A stretch of DNA of 64,000 bases from Pseudogymnoascus destructans (taxonomy: Eukaryota > Ascomycota > Leotiomycetes > Thelebolales > Thelebolaceae), in NCBI RefSeq assembly GCF_001641265.1, contig NW_020167533.1, positions 372,001 to 436,000 on the forward strand, read 5' to 3'. Positions 1 to 10,679 of this stretch are shown one piece after another (position 1 is the stretch's first letter; each line of letters starts with the position of its first letter). Position numbers and translations under genes: made by a program. Below the pieces are notes generated by a model that saw nothing but the letters and a program-made list of their open reading frames with translations, had not been told where the DNA came from and made no database searches.

Positions 1-2012
1 TGACTGCAGACCAGGATGCTGCGTTGAAGACCCTCGAGGATGATATGCTTGTGGGCAGCGACGAATGGAAGGAAAGCCGGGCAATCCTCCAGGAAACACT
101 GCGGAAAGAAGAGGCTGAAGGTGCCGACAGCAAAGACAATAGCTCTTCATGGCGCAAGTTGATGAACCTGTTGATGCAGCTCCGCAAGGTCTGCAACCAC
201 CCGTATCAAATCCAAAATGCCGAGCCAGCAGATAGCGTACCGGGGGATCACCTTATTTTCGCCTCTGGAAAGTTTATCGTCTTGGAGAAGTTGGTTAAGG
301 AATTGGTTATCAAGCAAAAGAAGAAGATCTTGATATTTTCTGGCTTTACTAGGATGTTGGATCTTGTCGAAGACTTTCTGGCAATCCGTGGTGGAAATGG
401 ATCCGAATTCCGAGTTACGCGACTGGATGGCAGTACCAGCAGAGCTCGCCGCAACCTCGCCATCCGCCTCTTCAATGACCTGTCTTCGGAAAGCCGTGTG
501 ATGTTGATCTCAACTAGAGCTGGTGGTCTAGGTATTAACTTGACGTCCGCGACGGAAGTCATATTCCTCGATCAAGATTGGAACCCACAAATCACAGTGC
601 AAGCCGAAGCACGCGCGCATCGAATTGGTCAGACGAAACCTGTAACGATATATAAACTTGTCAGCCAAGGAACTGTTGAAGAACAAATGTTGGGTCGGAT
701 CCAGAAGAAGCTGTATTTGTCGGCAAAAGTCACGGAGTCCTTGCAGGATATCCATACCAAAGCTGGCAAGACCAAAAAGGGACCTGGAGGTCGCGTGGCC
801 GAGAATGTGGAAGATGAGATGCCTCAACTCAGCACGGGCCAGTTGATGTCTCTTGTTCGACGAGGAACGTCGGCTATTTCACGTCCGGAAATCGATGTCA
901 ATGAAATGATGAGCTGGGATTGGGCTACGACTGTTGAGAAGTGTAAAGATCAGCCTGCGGATATCAATGTGAAGAAGGACACGCTCCCAGATTCCAAGGT
1001 TGATGAAGAGGAGGAGGCGAAGTGGCTGGGCGAGATGGAGAGAGTCGAAGCCCACGTCTTTGAGGGGAAGAAGCTGGCAAGGGCTGCTGGCAATGGCAAA
1101 GCGACATCGAGCTACCGCGATATTGCGGACGAGTTCAACCGCGCCGATCGCCGCATTGGCAAGAATACCACAGTCATGGTTGACGGGTTTGCGATCAGCA
1201 AGGAGTCGATGAACTGCAAAGATTGGGAAGCCGTCCCTACCTACTCTGGCAAGGACGTCCGCCTCGCAGAGCCAAAACGCCCAAAGAAGGCGCCGATAAC
1301 AGCCCAGTCGCACTGTCAAGTTTGCCTGGACGGGGGCAACCTCAGCCTGTGCAACATCTGCCCCCGTGCATTCCACTTCGCCTGTCTCAACCGCGAATTC
1401 CAATCCAAGACTAAAGGATGGCAATTCAACTGCCCCCAGCACCAGTGCGCGGCCTGCGACCAGAAGACCACCGACGCAGGCGGTATGCTCTACCGGTGCC
1501 GCTGGTGCGAACGCGCCTTCTGCGAAGACTGCCTCGACTTCGAGAAGACGTCGCTGATCGGCGACAACACCAAGGAGTACGAGCTGCTAGGCTACTTCGA
1601 GCAGCCAAACGCCTTCTACGTCCAGTGCCACAAGTGCACGGAACATTTCGCCGAGTCGCCCGAGGATATGCGCATCGTGGAGGCACTGGCGGCGGATATC
1701 GATCGCGACTATGAGCGTGCGGTTGCTGCGGCGGCGGTGGCGGAGAGACCGAAGGCTGTGGCTAGCCCGGCGAGTCGTGCGGGTAGCTTGAGCGATGGGA
1801 CGACGATTGAGACGCCTGGGATTGCGACGCCGGCGACTCTGGACGATGATGAGCCTGCCGTGACGGCGACGGGGAGGTCGAGGCGCAAGCCTGCTATGTC
1901 GACGCCGGTGAGGATGGAGGTTGAGGAAGCCGACCTGACGGGGACGGGGAGATCGAAGCGCAAGGCTGCTATTGCGGCTGTGGGCTCGATCAAGAGACTG
2001 CGAAGCGAGTGA
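1..2012 (+). CDS. SNF2-family chromatin remodeller, C-terminal part with PHD finger (5' end outside window)
   Basis: The frame is open from base 3 with no start codon, so the gene begins upstream. Visible residues cover the second RecA lobe of a SNF2 ATPase: KILIFSGFTRMLD, then LISTRAGGLGINL (motif V) and QAEARAHRIGQTKPV (motif VI, arginine fingers). The DEAH lobe is missing, being upstream. About 430 residues into the visible protein comes a Cys/His-rich PHD finger (HCQVCLDGGNLSLC...CPRAFHFAC) followed by a second zinc module (CAACDQ...CRWCERAFCEDC), like an extended PHD. The acidic, serine-rich tail carries two GRSRRK/GRSKRK basic motifs resembling AT-hooks. Such proteins slide or evict nucleosomes in the nucleus, and the PHD probably reads a histone tail. 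The family looks ISWI/CHD-like; the exact subfamily cannot be fixed without the N-terminus. Stop TGA at 2010-2012. Confidence 0.9.
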   Translation, partial: TADQDAALKTLEDDMLVGSDEWKESRAILQETLRKEEAEGADSKDNSSSWRKLMNLLMQLRKVCNHPYQIQNAEPADSVPGDHLIFASGKFIVLEKLVKELVIKQKKKILIFSGFTRMLDLVEDFLAIRGGNGSEFRVTRLDGSTSRARRNLAIRLFNDLSSESRVMLISTRAGGLGINLTSATEVIFLDQDWNPQITVQAEARAHRIGQTKPVTIYKLVSQGTVEEQMLGRIQKKLYLSAKVTESLQDIHTKAGKTKKGPGGRVAENVEDEMPQLSTGQLMSLVRRGTSAISRPEIDVNEMMSWDWATTVEKCKDQPADINVKKDTLPDSKVDEEEEAKWLGEMERVEAHVFEGKKLARAAGNGKATSSYRDIADEFNRADRRIGKNTTVMVDGFAISKESMNCKDWEAVPTYSGKDVRLAEPKRPKKAPITAQSHCQVCLDGGNLSLCNICPRAFHFACLNREFQSKTKGWQFNCPQHQCAACDQKTTDAGGMLYRCRWCERAFCEDCLDFEKTSLIGDNTKEYELLGYFEQPNAFYVQCHKCTEHFAESPEDMRIVEALAADIDRDYERAVAAAAVAERPKAVASPASRAGSLSDGTTIETPGIATPATLDDDEPAVTATGRSRRKPAMSTPVRMEVEEADLTGTGRSKRKAAIAAVGSIKRLRSE

Positions 2013-2291
2013 GGGCTGCGGGGCCTGGGTATTATCGGGATGGAGAGTATGAACACGGCGGTGTTATGGGGTTGGCTACGGCGTTTACTTGTGCTTGTGG
2101 ACAGGGCGGTGTATGCGAGGTGGGACTGGCGCGTTTGGATCTGTTTGTTTTCCCCCCATGATATCCGACTAGGGTTATGGTCACTTCGGTTATTCTATAG
2201 TATATGGGGTGGCTTTCCGTGTGGCGTTGGGATGGGGAAGTTTGTAATAAGAGATCCAGACGATGGGACAATAGAGATGATGCAAAGACCA

Positions 2292-2330
2292 ACGTGACGT
2301 GACGTGACGTGACGTGACATGACGTGACGT
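2292..2330. repeat. ACGTG pentamer array
   Basis: About eight tandem ACGTG units (one ACATG variant) lie about 280 bp downstream of the SNF2 gene. ACGTG is also the core of bZIP/bHLH sites, but the array is more simply a microsatellite in the 3' flank. Confidence 0.8.
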
Positions 2331-2490
2331 CTGGTGAGCAGAGGCAAAGGCTCGTTTCGCAGCCCAGAGACCCACGACAGGAAGGGACGAGCCCCCCGCA
2401 AGCAACCGGCAAGCAACGTGGGCATGGATGGACATTGTTTGTCTGACGGGCTGTACGCCACCTCGACAAGGAATATAGCTGTGAGCTGAG

Positions 2491-2546
2491 CCTGTACGCC
2501 AACTTGTACGCCAACTTGTACGCCAGCCTGTACGCCAGCCTGTACA
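2491..2546. repeat. 12-bp tandem repeat (TTGTACGCCAAC type)
   Basis: Four to five copies of a 12-bp unit, TTGTACGCCAAC/CTGTACGCCAGC. No gene is seen around it; the open frames across it (GWRTS repeats) come from the repeat itself. Confidence 0.8.
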
Positions 2547-2735
2547 ACCAGACGATAGTGTCTCACCGTCCGCCGGTAGCAGGTACAGGGGGGTGGTGAG
2601 GGTGGTGAGGGTGAGGGAATAAATGGTGGGTGAGGTGGGTGGGGTTACACTACATAACGCCACTACGAACGGGGAATATCCACCATAACCAATCTCTGAC
2701 GTACTCCGTAGCTACGTAGGGGTTGAGTGAGGTAC

Positions 2736-2846
2736 CAGGTCAAAGTACCTCATATCAAAGTACCCCATATCAAAGTACCCCATATCAAAGTACCCCATAT
2801 CAAAGTACCCCATATCAAAGTACCCCATATCAAAGTACCCCCATAC
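2736..2846. repeat. 15-bp tandem repeat (TACCCCATATCAAAG)
   Basis: Seven nearly identical copies of a 15-bp unit. The period is a multiple of three, which creates long spurious open frames on both strands. Confidence 0.9.
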
Positions 2847-2859
2847 CCCTCTGGCATCG

Positions 2860-3150
2860 CTGGCATCCTGGCATCTGGGGTACCTGGCATCCCTGGTATC
2901 GCTGGCATCGCTGGGTTCCTGGCATCCCTGGTATCGCTGGCATCGCTGGTATCCCTGGCATCCCTGGCATCCCTGGTATCGCTGGCATCGCTGGGTACCT
3001 GGCATCCCTGGTATCGCTGGCATCGCTGGGTACCTGGCATCCCTGGCATCCCTGGCATCGCTGGTATCGCTGGTATCGCTGGGGTACCTGCCATCCCTGC
3101 CATCCTGCCATCCCTGCCATCCTGCCACCCCTGCCATCCCTGCCATCTAC
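2860..3150. repeat. 9-bp minisatellite (CTGGCATCC/CTGGTATCG)
   Basis: About 30 units of CTGGCATCC, CTGGTATCG and CTGGCATCG, interrupted by GGTACCTGG and passing into CCATCCCTG units at the right. Higher-order blocks recur, such as GGTACCTGGCATCCCTGG. Four overlapping open frames here are repeat artefacts. Confidence 0.9.
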
Positions 3151-3539
3151 AGTGATTCGCTGTGGCTACCCGCTGAAGAATTTGAAGAATTCCACAGTCG
3201 TGGCGAGAAAGAAAGAAAATCCAAAATCTTCTCTCCAAGACTTCCATGTCTCACCATTCTTACTTCCTAAGCCATCTCACTCACTAAACCCACTTCTCCA
3301 CGACTCCATTTGCCCATTTCTCGCGATCCAGTGAGAACAGACCCTTTGCGGGTACACAACCGCACGCTCCACTCCTCTCTTTTGCCCGGCGCTTTGGTCT
3401 CTGGGTCTGCGGGATAGGAAGCGGGAAAGAAAGGGGGTCTGATCAGCGGATCCATCCCGTCTCAGCTTTTGCTCCTTTGCATCCATCCAATCCATCCGGT
3501 CTCAGCTGTCGTACCAACAAATCCTACTATAGTCACCTG

Positions 3540-3990
3540 TACTATAGACAATACACAGACAACTAGATACTAGATAACTAACTACACAACTACACAATAG
3601 ACAACTAGACGACTAGATAACTAACTACACAATAGACAACTGGACGACTAGACGACTAGATAACTAACTACACAGTAGACAACTGGACGACTAGACGACT
3701 AGACGACTAGACGACTAGACGACTAGACGACTAGACGACTAGACGACTAGACGACTAGACGACTAGACGACTAGATAACCAACTACACAACTACACAACT
3801 ACACAACTAATAGACTACTACACAACTACTCTACACAACTAACTAGACTACTACACAACTAGATAACTGACTAGACAACTAGAGAACTAACTAGACAACT
3901 AACTAGACAACTAACAATAGACAGCTACACAACTAACAATAGACAACTACACAATAGACAACTACACAATAGACAACTACACAAACTCTC
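3540..3990. repeat. 8-bp tandem array (CTAGACGA) with ACTACACAA/ACTAGACAA variants
   Basis: The core at about 3640-3775 is a run of some 14 CTAGACGA units. Looser ACTACACAA and ACTAGATAA variants flank it on both sides. Confidence 0.85.
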
Positions 3991-4002
3991 TTCACAACTA
4001 CT

Positions 4003-4126
4003 CTACTACTTTACTACTCTACTACTCTACTACTCGACTACTCGACTACTCGACTACTCGACTACTCTACTACTCTACTACTCTACTACTCTACTACTCT
4101 ACTACTCTACTACTCTACTACTCTAA
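4003..4126. repeat. 8-bp tandem array (TACTACTC)
   Basis: Pyrimidine-rich CTACTACTC repeats, starting directly after the CTAGACGA-type array. Confidence 0.85.
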
Positions 4127-4127
4127 C

Positions 4128-4230
4128 TGCTCCAACTACCTCCACTCCAACTACCTCCACTCCAACTACCTCCACTCCAACTACCCTCACTCCAACTACC
4201 CTCACTCCAACTACCCTCACTCCAACTACC
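4128..4230. repeat. 15-bp tandem repeat (ACTCCAACTACCTCC)
   Basis: About seven copies of a 15-bp unit with CTCC/CTCA variants. It is the last array before the promoter region of the zinc-ribbon gene at 4643. The open frame on the minus strand (VVGVR repeats) is an artefact. Confidence 0.85.
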
Positions 4231-4642
4231 TCTACTCCCCGTCCTTCTTTCAAAACCTTCAATCCATCTTCACTCCCCACCACTTCCGCAACATATCTCT
4301 CCCTCCAGACTCGACCGTTTGGCGAGACACGAGCGGAAAGTGACGAGAAGTTCGGTAATGGGATTACAGGCACTGACCTATCACTTCACCCAACAATCCC
4401 GTCAACTCGGTCACCACGAAACCCTATTTCCGACACCGATCCGCTGAAGATTTCTTGGGTTACACAACAACGCTCCGAGCCCTAGAAGACGCAGATAGCA
4501 ACCAGATCGTCGTCGACACATCCCTCGGAAACTCGCATGTCTTGGTAGCCTTGCCAAATATTCCAGGCTCCACCATCTTTGCGCCCGACGAATTTAAGCG
4601 TTCTTCCCACTAAAAAGGCTCGATAGGATATTTTAAGCCAGG

Positions 4643-5515
4643 ATGAATGCGCCCCAGGATGCTGGGCTGGAGGTGCAGCTGGAGAAGAAGAAGGGGTTTG
4701 ACAAGTATGTCGAGCGGTTTAAGAAGGCGATCGGAAGGTCGAGTTCGAGCAGTGCGCAGATGCGACTTTCCCAGTCCGTACCAGCGAAACCTGCGGTTGC
4801 TGCAAGGTTAGTGTCGGAACAACCGTACCTATCGCTTTTTTGATAAATATACTAACCACCGTACAGTTCCGCAACAGCTGCCGCTGCTTCGTCGTCAAAG
4901 GAGGCACCAAAGCCAACCGCATCTGAGACCGGTCAGACCAGCAAGTTCCCAAACAAGGTTGATGGCGACGACAACGCCCCCATCAACGTAGTCGTCGAGA
5001 AACCCGAGAAGTACCGCCTGCAAATCACCAAGCCGGCGCGGACGTCGAAGCAGGGACTCGTCCATAAGAAGCCCGTCCAGCGCGTGCGGAGAAACTGCCA
5101 CCGCTGCGGTACCTTATTCTACCCTCCCACCAAGACCTGCACCGAGTGCGGACACATCCGCTGTGCCGACTGCCCACGAGACCCGTTCGTCGTCCTGCAT
5201 CTTCCCCTGACTCAATACTCGCATTCCCAAACCTACCCATACTAATGCAACCACAGACCCAAGCCCCACAAGTTCCCCTACGGCTACCCCAACGACGTCT
5301 TCGGCGAGAAGAACGCCTACTACACCTGCCACGAGTGCGAGAAGGTGTTCCCCCTTGACGAGGCGAAGTGCGTAAACTGCACCCACGAGAAGTGCACCGA
5401 GTGCGCGCGCGCCCCGCCGAGAAAGATCGAGCCGCAACCGGATCCTCACGTGCTCCGTCGTGTGGAGGAGAAGCTCGCGGCGCTGGCCCTCTCCTCTGCT
5501 GAGGCGAAGTTCTAG
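4643..5515 (+). CDS. Conserved fungal CxxC zinc-ribbon protein, 246 aa, three exons
   Basis: Exons 4643-4806, 4867-5184 and 5257-5515. Both introns have GT-AG ends and branch sites (ACTAACC at 4851, ACTAATG at 5241), and the joined frame is continuous to TAG. The N-terminal half is low-complexity, rich in Ser, Ala and Lys. The C-terminal half holds paired cysteines: CHRCG, CTECG, CADC, then CHEC, CVNC and CTEC, typical of zinc ribbons. A proline-rich PPKPHKFPYGYP segment lies between the two groups. The family looks widely conserved in ascomycetes, but I know no assigned role; zinc binding is inferred from the cysteine spacing. The ATG at 4643 is the first in frame. The second donor (GTTCGT) was chosen because it restores the CPRDPPK reading. 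Confidence 0.8.
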
Positions 5516-6754
5516 CAGCCGCCAAGCTGTCTTCGATATTTAACGAACAACTTGTCGGCGATATGCTGACGGAGGATTATTGCATGGTGTTTGTCCAACG
5601 CTAGTCACATGTCGAGCACCACGCCTCTTCATCCATGCGCGGCCTCTGAGACGCCCATACCGATGTTCACCAACCAAACCGAGAAAGAAAAACCCCCCGC
5701 AAACCGAGAGAGAGAAAATCAAATTATTCAAATCCACTTCCATCATCAATCATCAATCACGAATATCACGACTTTAACGATAACTACCCAAACCGCCCTC
5801 TTCAACATTTAACAGGAACAATTTTGCATATCTTTTTGTTGCAACTACGGCCCGGCGACTTCATCACGTTCGGGTCACCATCCTCCTCACCTCACCTCAA
5901 CTCTTGATTTGGTTTTTTCGAGCATCTCCGTCAGCGATCGCGTCATCCCAACTCAGTCTGTGATATCACCCATCCGTCATCTTGCCAGCATCCCCACCCA
6001 ATCGTCTCTAGCTCTCTGCACTATAGCTACTCTAGCTCTACCAACGACCCATCGACGAGAGACATCGAGATCTCGCGCACCCGTACCGAGAGCCGAAAAA
6101 TCTTGTGCGGGCGGACGGCAATCTTGTCATTCTTGTTTTCATTTATTAATCGCTTTACACATGCATGCGGTTCCGGTCTCCTTTTAAGCGATTTGAGTTC
6201 CCTTGCGCAGAGTTAAGGAGGGAGAGAGCCCAAGAAGGAAGGGGCGGGCAGTGGACGAGGAAAGGGGGTTTCTTGTCTATACTTTCGGGGCTGTAGAGTC
6301 CTACTTTGGCGTGAGGGGAGGAGGGGATAAAAATGATGGGGTGGGTGGTATAGATGGGGGCGGTGATGGGGGGTTAGATAGGAGGGGAGGGGGGGAGGGT
6401 GCCTAGCCCTAAATATGAATGATTCCACCGTCTATGTGCTGTTGTCTTGTGTGGGGTAGCTGTGAGTGTGATGCCGACTTTGAGCGTTTATGGGGGAGGG
6501 GGAGGGGGAGGAGAGTGACCATGTCTCTAGGGAAACTTCTTAGTTACTATGAAAGTAGTAAGTGTCTATAGCGACCGTGCCTATAAGGAGGCTGCTTAGT
6601 TACTAATCTATACAGGTGCTAACTATCAACAGTGACTATTCCTATAATACAACATCTTAATTACTATAGAATTTGTAGGTGATTATAGCAACTATTCCCT
6701 AATCATCCCATGAGAACTAACAGTTCATAGCAACCGTTCCTATATATGAGCCTC
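5516..6754. other. Intergenic, no gene recognised
   Basis: This stretch has short open frames without family features. 6200-6410 is strongly purine-rich with G-runs and could form G-quadruplexes. 6530-6740 repeats the phrase 'ttagttacta...gtgactattcctata' loosely. Confidence 0.5.
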
Positions 6755-7485
6755 TTATACTTCACAAAAACAGTACCTATACTTCACCAACCTCTTAATC
6801 TCCCTAGGCGTCAACGACTCCAGCCCACCCCGCCACCCCTCCCCCTCAAACCTCGAACAAATCGTCCTCCCCCCCGCCCTCCTCCCCGACCCTCCACCCA
6901 ACCACGGCTCCATCAGATGCGCGCGCCACACCGGATCATTCCCATCCCTCCCCTCTCCCAGATCCTTCCACCTTGTCACCACGAACACCTTCCCCTCCTG
7001 CCCAATCCCAAATTCGGTCGCGCAGTCGCAGCATATTATCATCCCGGACCAGTTCCCCTCGTCCATCTCCCCCTGGTGGGCGCAGCACTCACACTCGACC
7101 GCGGTGGGCGTGCGGTCAACGTCGACTCTGCCGGGGGTGTAGCTTATGCTGTACCTTTCCGTGCCTCTAGAGTTGTCGTCGATCTTGCAACGGGGCTGCT
7201 CGACGTGCGGGCAAATCATGATGGTGTCGTGGGTGAACGAAAAAGTCGCTGTTGGGGTGGACGAGGAGGACGTGCTGTTGGCGCAGGAGGAGGGAGCCGT
7301 CGACGATGCGGGCCGAGGCCTTGATCTCGTCGGGTCCAACCCAGCTCCACACGTTGTATGAGAGGGGCTTTATGAGGGAGGAATAGTCGAGGCCTTGACG
7401 GTGGCGCTTCATCACCATTTGAAAAATCACGTAGCTGAAGCGTGGGTGGATGTATGTACGCCATCGATTCGTTGGACTTGATATT
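6755..7485 (-). pseudogene. F-box-family protein C-terminal relic, frameshifted
   Basis: On the minus strand one frame reads RFSYVIFQMVMKRHRQG...LSYNVWSWVGPDEIKASARIVDGSLLLRQQ. A second frame continues as THDTIMICPHVEQPRCK...VECECCA...VVTRWKDLGEG...VWRAHL and ends at 6755. The latter resembles the C-terminal region common in fungal F-box-type hypothetical proteins (CPH start, CxxC pair, V-TRWKDLG block). The switch of frame near 7245 has no usable intron, so a one-base indel is likely. No N-terminal F-box is seen upstream. Family placement is from remembered pattern only. A sequencing error rather than a dead gene remains possible. Confidence 0.5.
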
Positions 7486-7705
7486 ACATCTTACTTGTAT
7501 TGTCCCACGCTCCCCGTCTTCTCTCTTTCTCCATCACACAGCGATTTTCATTCTGGCGATCGCACTTCTTGACTACTGAAACGACTCTTCTTTTTATTTC
7601 GTTTCTCACATCGATTCCCGGGCCCTTTTCTTACTTCCCCCCCTCCTTCGATTCCCAGGGCCCTTTCTTTTTTCCTCCCGCCTCCTCCCCGTCGACGACG
7701 AAACG

Positions 7706-8003
7706 ATGGCGTATGACCTGGCGATGCTAGGCCTGACCGCAGTCGGCATCGTCCCCGGGGCCATACTGGCCACACTCGCTGTTGCGGGGGTATGTTTTCC
7801 CAATCCTTGGCTGGGAAAAAAGACAAGAGCTCCGTTTTCCCCAGGCATCAGGGAGAGCCGCGACCTCGAAGCTAACAACGAAGCGACGCAAGAAACTGCC
7901 CAAGAGATACAACGGCAAGGTAATCAGCAATTTTCGATGGCGATGCAGGATGGTCCGGTGGACCGACAGAATTGAGGACCGCCTTCCTGGGGCAAGGCGT
8001 TAG
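7706..8003 (+). CDS. Possible small single-pass membrane protein
   Basis: ATG at 7706 opens a hydrophobic segment (LAMLGLTAVGIVPGAILATLAVAG) that would span a membrane once. A donor GTATGT at 7790 and an acceptor CAG at 7844 would remove 55 nt and join it to a strongly basic tail (TTKRRKKLPKRYNGK...) ending at TAG 8001-8003, giving about 80 aa. No clear branch site is visible. Unspliced, the frame gives an 89-aa product ending at 7975. No family is recognised. The preceding 200 bp are pyrimidine-rich, as in many fungal promoters. This is a tentative gene. Confidence 0.35.
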
Positions 8004-8461
8004 ACGCCCCGGGGTCTCCTGAGATCTCGAGAGAAGGTTCTCAAGAGGTTTTAGAGGGGCCGCCAGCAACGAGCTCGCACTTCTACGCAGTGCTGGTGAC
8101 TAGTAGCCCTTTAGGGTGAAGCTAAGTCGAGCTCACGACAAACATAGAAAAGAATATTAGAAGAGGTAGTTGGAATCGGGGCAGATAGAATTAGAGTAGT
8201 TAGAATAGAGGCAGTTAGATCATAGGTAGGCGAGATAGTTAGTTAATGCTAGTTTAAAATAAACCTTCGAGCTTCTGAAACGGCCTTTTCCCCCGTGGTT
8301 TCTCACATTGACTTCCTGACAGCTTCTATCTTTGCTTAGCCGAGCCCACACACAAGAGAACTCCAGAACGAACGTGAAAATCGTATTTATACTCATGGGA
8401 TACTACCCCCCCCCTCCACCCCCCAACACCGCTCTACCCCCCTCTGACTGCAATATATACA
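8004..8461. other. Intergenic region, A/G-rich, no gene seen
   Basis: 8150-8240 repeats 'agttagaat/gttagatcatagg' loosely. A C-run at 8405-8425 lies just past the GMF stop codon on the minus strand. Confidence 0.5.
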
Positions 8462-9161
8462 TTACTCTCCACCCAGCTTCTCCTTGATCTCAACTAGATC
8501 CTCCGCGCTCTCAATCTCAATCACATGCCCCACACCCGCCTCGCCGCGGAGTAGCTCCTTTGCGCCAGCGTATAACATGCGCGCCTCGGCGTTGCAGGTG
8601 GCGGGGAGGTAGTAGAGAAGGACGTAGGGGACTGAGAGGCGACCTGAGGACTGGGGGGGTGTTAGCGTGGATGTGTGGGGAGGTGGGATTTGATTGGGGA
8701 AATGGGGGCGGGGAGGAGGGGGACGAGGGACTCAACCAGTGTCAGTGGATAACTCAGCAGTATGAAACGAGGGGCGTGGTCGGGGAGCTCTTCGCCTAGC
8801 TCTTCGAGGTCATGGTATATGATTCCCTCGTCGTCGAGGCGGATTTCGAGGGTGATCTTGTCGATTAGATCTTTTGTGGTGTTAGCTTAGCTTCCAGCTG
8901 AATCGTGGAGTGTGGGGGGAAGAGGATTCAGGAATGGCTGAGAAAAGGAAGAATGGGAGAGGACTGGGAAGTGTGCGACGGAAGGCGGCAAGCGACATAC
9001 ATATCACAGCTTGTGGTTTATCGGAGCGGCTTGTTGAGAGCCTGAACTTGCGGAGATGCTCTTTCGTCGGTGTCGATACCGTGTAGAGGCGGGACTCGGA
9101 AGCCTGTGGGCGTGGTTAGCTCCAAGCCTTGTGGGGGGGGGAGGAAGCATTTTCGCACCAT
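8462..9161 (-). CDS. Glia maturation factor homologue (ADF-H domain), 142 aa, four exons
   Basis: Exons on the minus strand: 9159-9161 (ATG alone), 9001-9103, 8737-8870 and 8462-8650, totalling 429 nt. The protein reads MASESRLYTVSTPTKEHLRK...SDKPQAVIYLIDKITLEIRL...SYPLTLSSGRLSVPYVLLYYLP...EIKEKLGGE, the ADF-homology fold of GMF (Aim7/Gmf1 in yeasts) at its usual length. GMF does not cut actin filaments like cofilin; it binds Arp2/3, dissolves branches and limits new branching, in cortical actin patches. Introns have branch sites GCTAAC. All phases fit. The single-codon first exon is inferred from ATG|GTGCGA and from the family's MASES start; the nearest alternative would lose the conserved N-terminus. 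Confidence 0.88.
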
Positions 9162-9454
9162 TTTATATGTGTGGGAGAGGGAGGTAGAAGAATAATAAGA
9201 GATATTTCCGATATAGGAATCGATGAGGCTGGAGGGATTCTCGATGTCTGTCGCGGCTACGTAAGACCACAGAATCCGTGGAAGTTAAAGTGCCCCTCAG
9301 CCCCTCCAGCGTCATGTGGGGTTTCCCGCTCGCCAACAGCGTAGCCGCACTCGCCGACCCGCACCAACAGGTCCCCTACCTGCAGACCAAAAAATATATA
9401 TCCGCGCGCCTCCACCAACCTCACCGAATCCCTACGTTACATACATATATCCGC

Positions 9455-10657
9455 ATGTTATCCCGCGTCTCACACATCGCGCGCCACTTCTCGCGCCCAC
9501 TACCGAACTACGCACATACGTCTGCAGCTGCGGGCGGCATGTCGGAGACCAGAATGATCCGCACGGCTGCGTGCCTGATTATCGGAGACGAGGTGCTGGG
9601 GGGGAAGGTATGTGGCCCCAGAACAGGCAGCTGGGATGAGTAACAAGCTAATGATGCTCAGACAGTAGATGTGAGAACTCTCGGCCCGCCACGCACAGTC
9701 TAATTGGGCGATCGACGGCTAGAGGGAACCTGCGTGCTGACACGCACACACAGACAAACTCGGCATTCATGGCCAAATGGTGTTTCTCCCACGGCGTCGT
9801 GCGTTCCCTACCCTACGCCCCTCCCGCATCTATGCATAAGCTAACCCCCCATCCAGGCCCTCCAGCGCATCGAGACCATCCCCGACGACGCCGACACCAT
9901 CGCCGAGTCCGCGCGCCGCCTGAGCGCCGCATACGACTTCGTCATCACGAGCGGCGGCATCGGACCTACCCACGATGATATCACGTACTCCGCGCTGGCA
10001 ACGGCATTCGGTGTCCCGCTCGTGCTGCACGAGGGCGCGTATGCGCGCATGCGCCGGCTGGCGAAACCGCACAAGTCGCAGCCGAACTTCGATTGGACCG
10101 TAGACAGCGAGGCGCGCCGGGCCAAGGAGCGGATGGTGCTGTTGCCGCTGTCTGGGGATGGGGGGGAGGGCAAGGAGTGGAAGGACCAGGTGCTGTTCCC
10201 GGTTGAGGAGCTGTGGGTGCCGGTCGTGTGTGTGGGGGGGAATGTGCATGTTCTTCCTGGGGTGCCGAGTTTGTTTGAGAAGTTGCTGTTGGGTCTGGGG
10301 GAGTTGTATGGGGAGAGGTTGGGAGAGGAGATAAGCAGAGTCATGATTAGTACGCCGATGAGCGAGAGTTCTGTGGCGCCATACTTGGAGAAGCTACAGG
10401 CGAGGGTGGAGGAGAAGGGAGTGAAGGTTGGGAGCTACCCGCGGTTCGGGAAGGGGTCGAATACAGTGACGCTGGTGGGGAGGTAAGTGTTCGCAGTGCA
10501 GAGTGGGGGTGATGCAAATGGCTAATGGTGCTGTTCTAGGGATAAGGCGTTTCTGGAGAGCCTGGTGGACGAGGTGGAGAAGAATGTAGAGGGGAAGAGG
10601 GTGTTGGTGGAGGGGGAAGATGATGTCGAGGGGACGCCTGCCCAGGGCAGCCAGTGA
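9455..10657 (+). CDS. MoCF/MoaB-domain (molybdopterin-binding-like) protein, 316 aa, five exons
   Basis: Exons 9455-9607, 9662-9670, 9754-9798, 9857-10482 and 10540-10657 keep one frame to TGA. The core reads RTAACLIIGDEVLGGKTVDTNS...TSGGIGPTHDD...YSALATAFG, the MoCF_biosynth fold also found at the N-terminus of FAD synthases and in CinA-like proteins. The family binds or hydrolyses a nucleotide-pterin or FAD-like substrate; the true substrate in fungi is uncertain. The first 28 residues (MLSRVSHIARHFSRP) are Arg/Ser-rich without acids, suggesting a mitochondrial presequence; a second ATG at 9540 would give a cytosolic form. The 9-nt second exon encodes only Thr-Val-Asp, which completes the conserved GGKTVDTNS motif. 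The C-terminus is acidic and variable. Confidence 0.85.
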
Positions 10658-10679
10658 TGATGATGATATTTATTTACGT

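Noticed and set aside
2712..3334. Several long open frames in both directions with WHP, SLA or FDMGY repeats
   Set aside because: They are artefacts of 9- and 15-bp tandem repeats whose period is divisible by three.
3640..3775. Possible CRISPR or telomere-like array
   Set aside because: The 8-bp CTAGACGA unit has no spacers and is not a fungal telomere repeat.
5909..6187. 92-codon plus-strand frame in the 5.5-6.7 kb gap
   Set aside because: Composition resembles a CT-rich leader and no motif or homologous pattern is seen.
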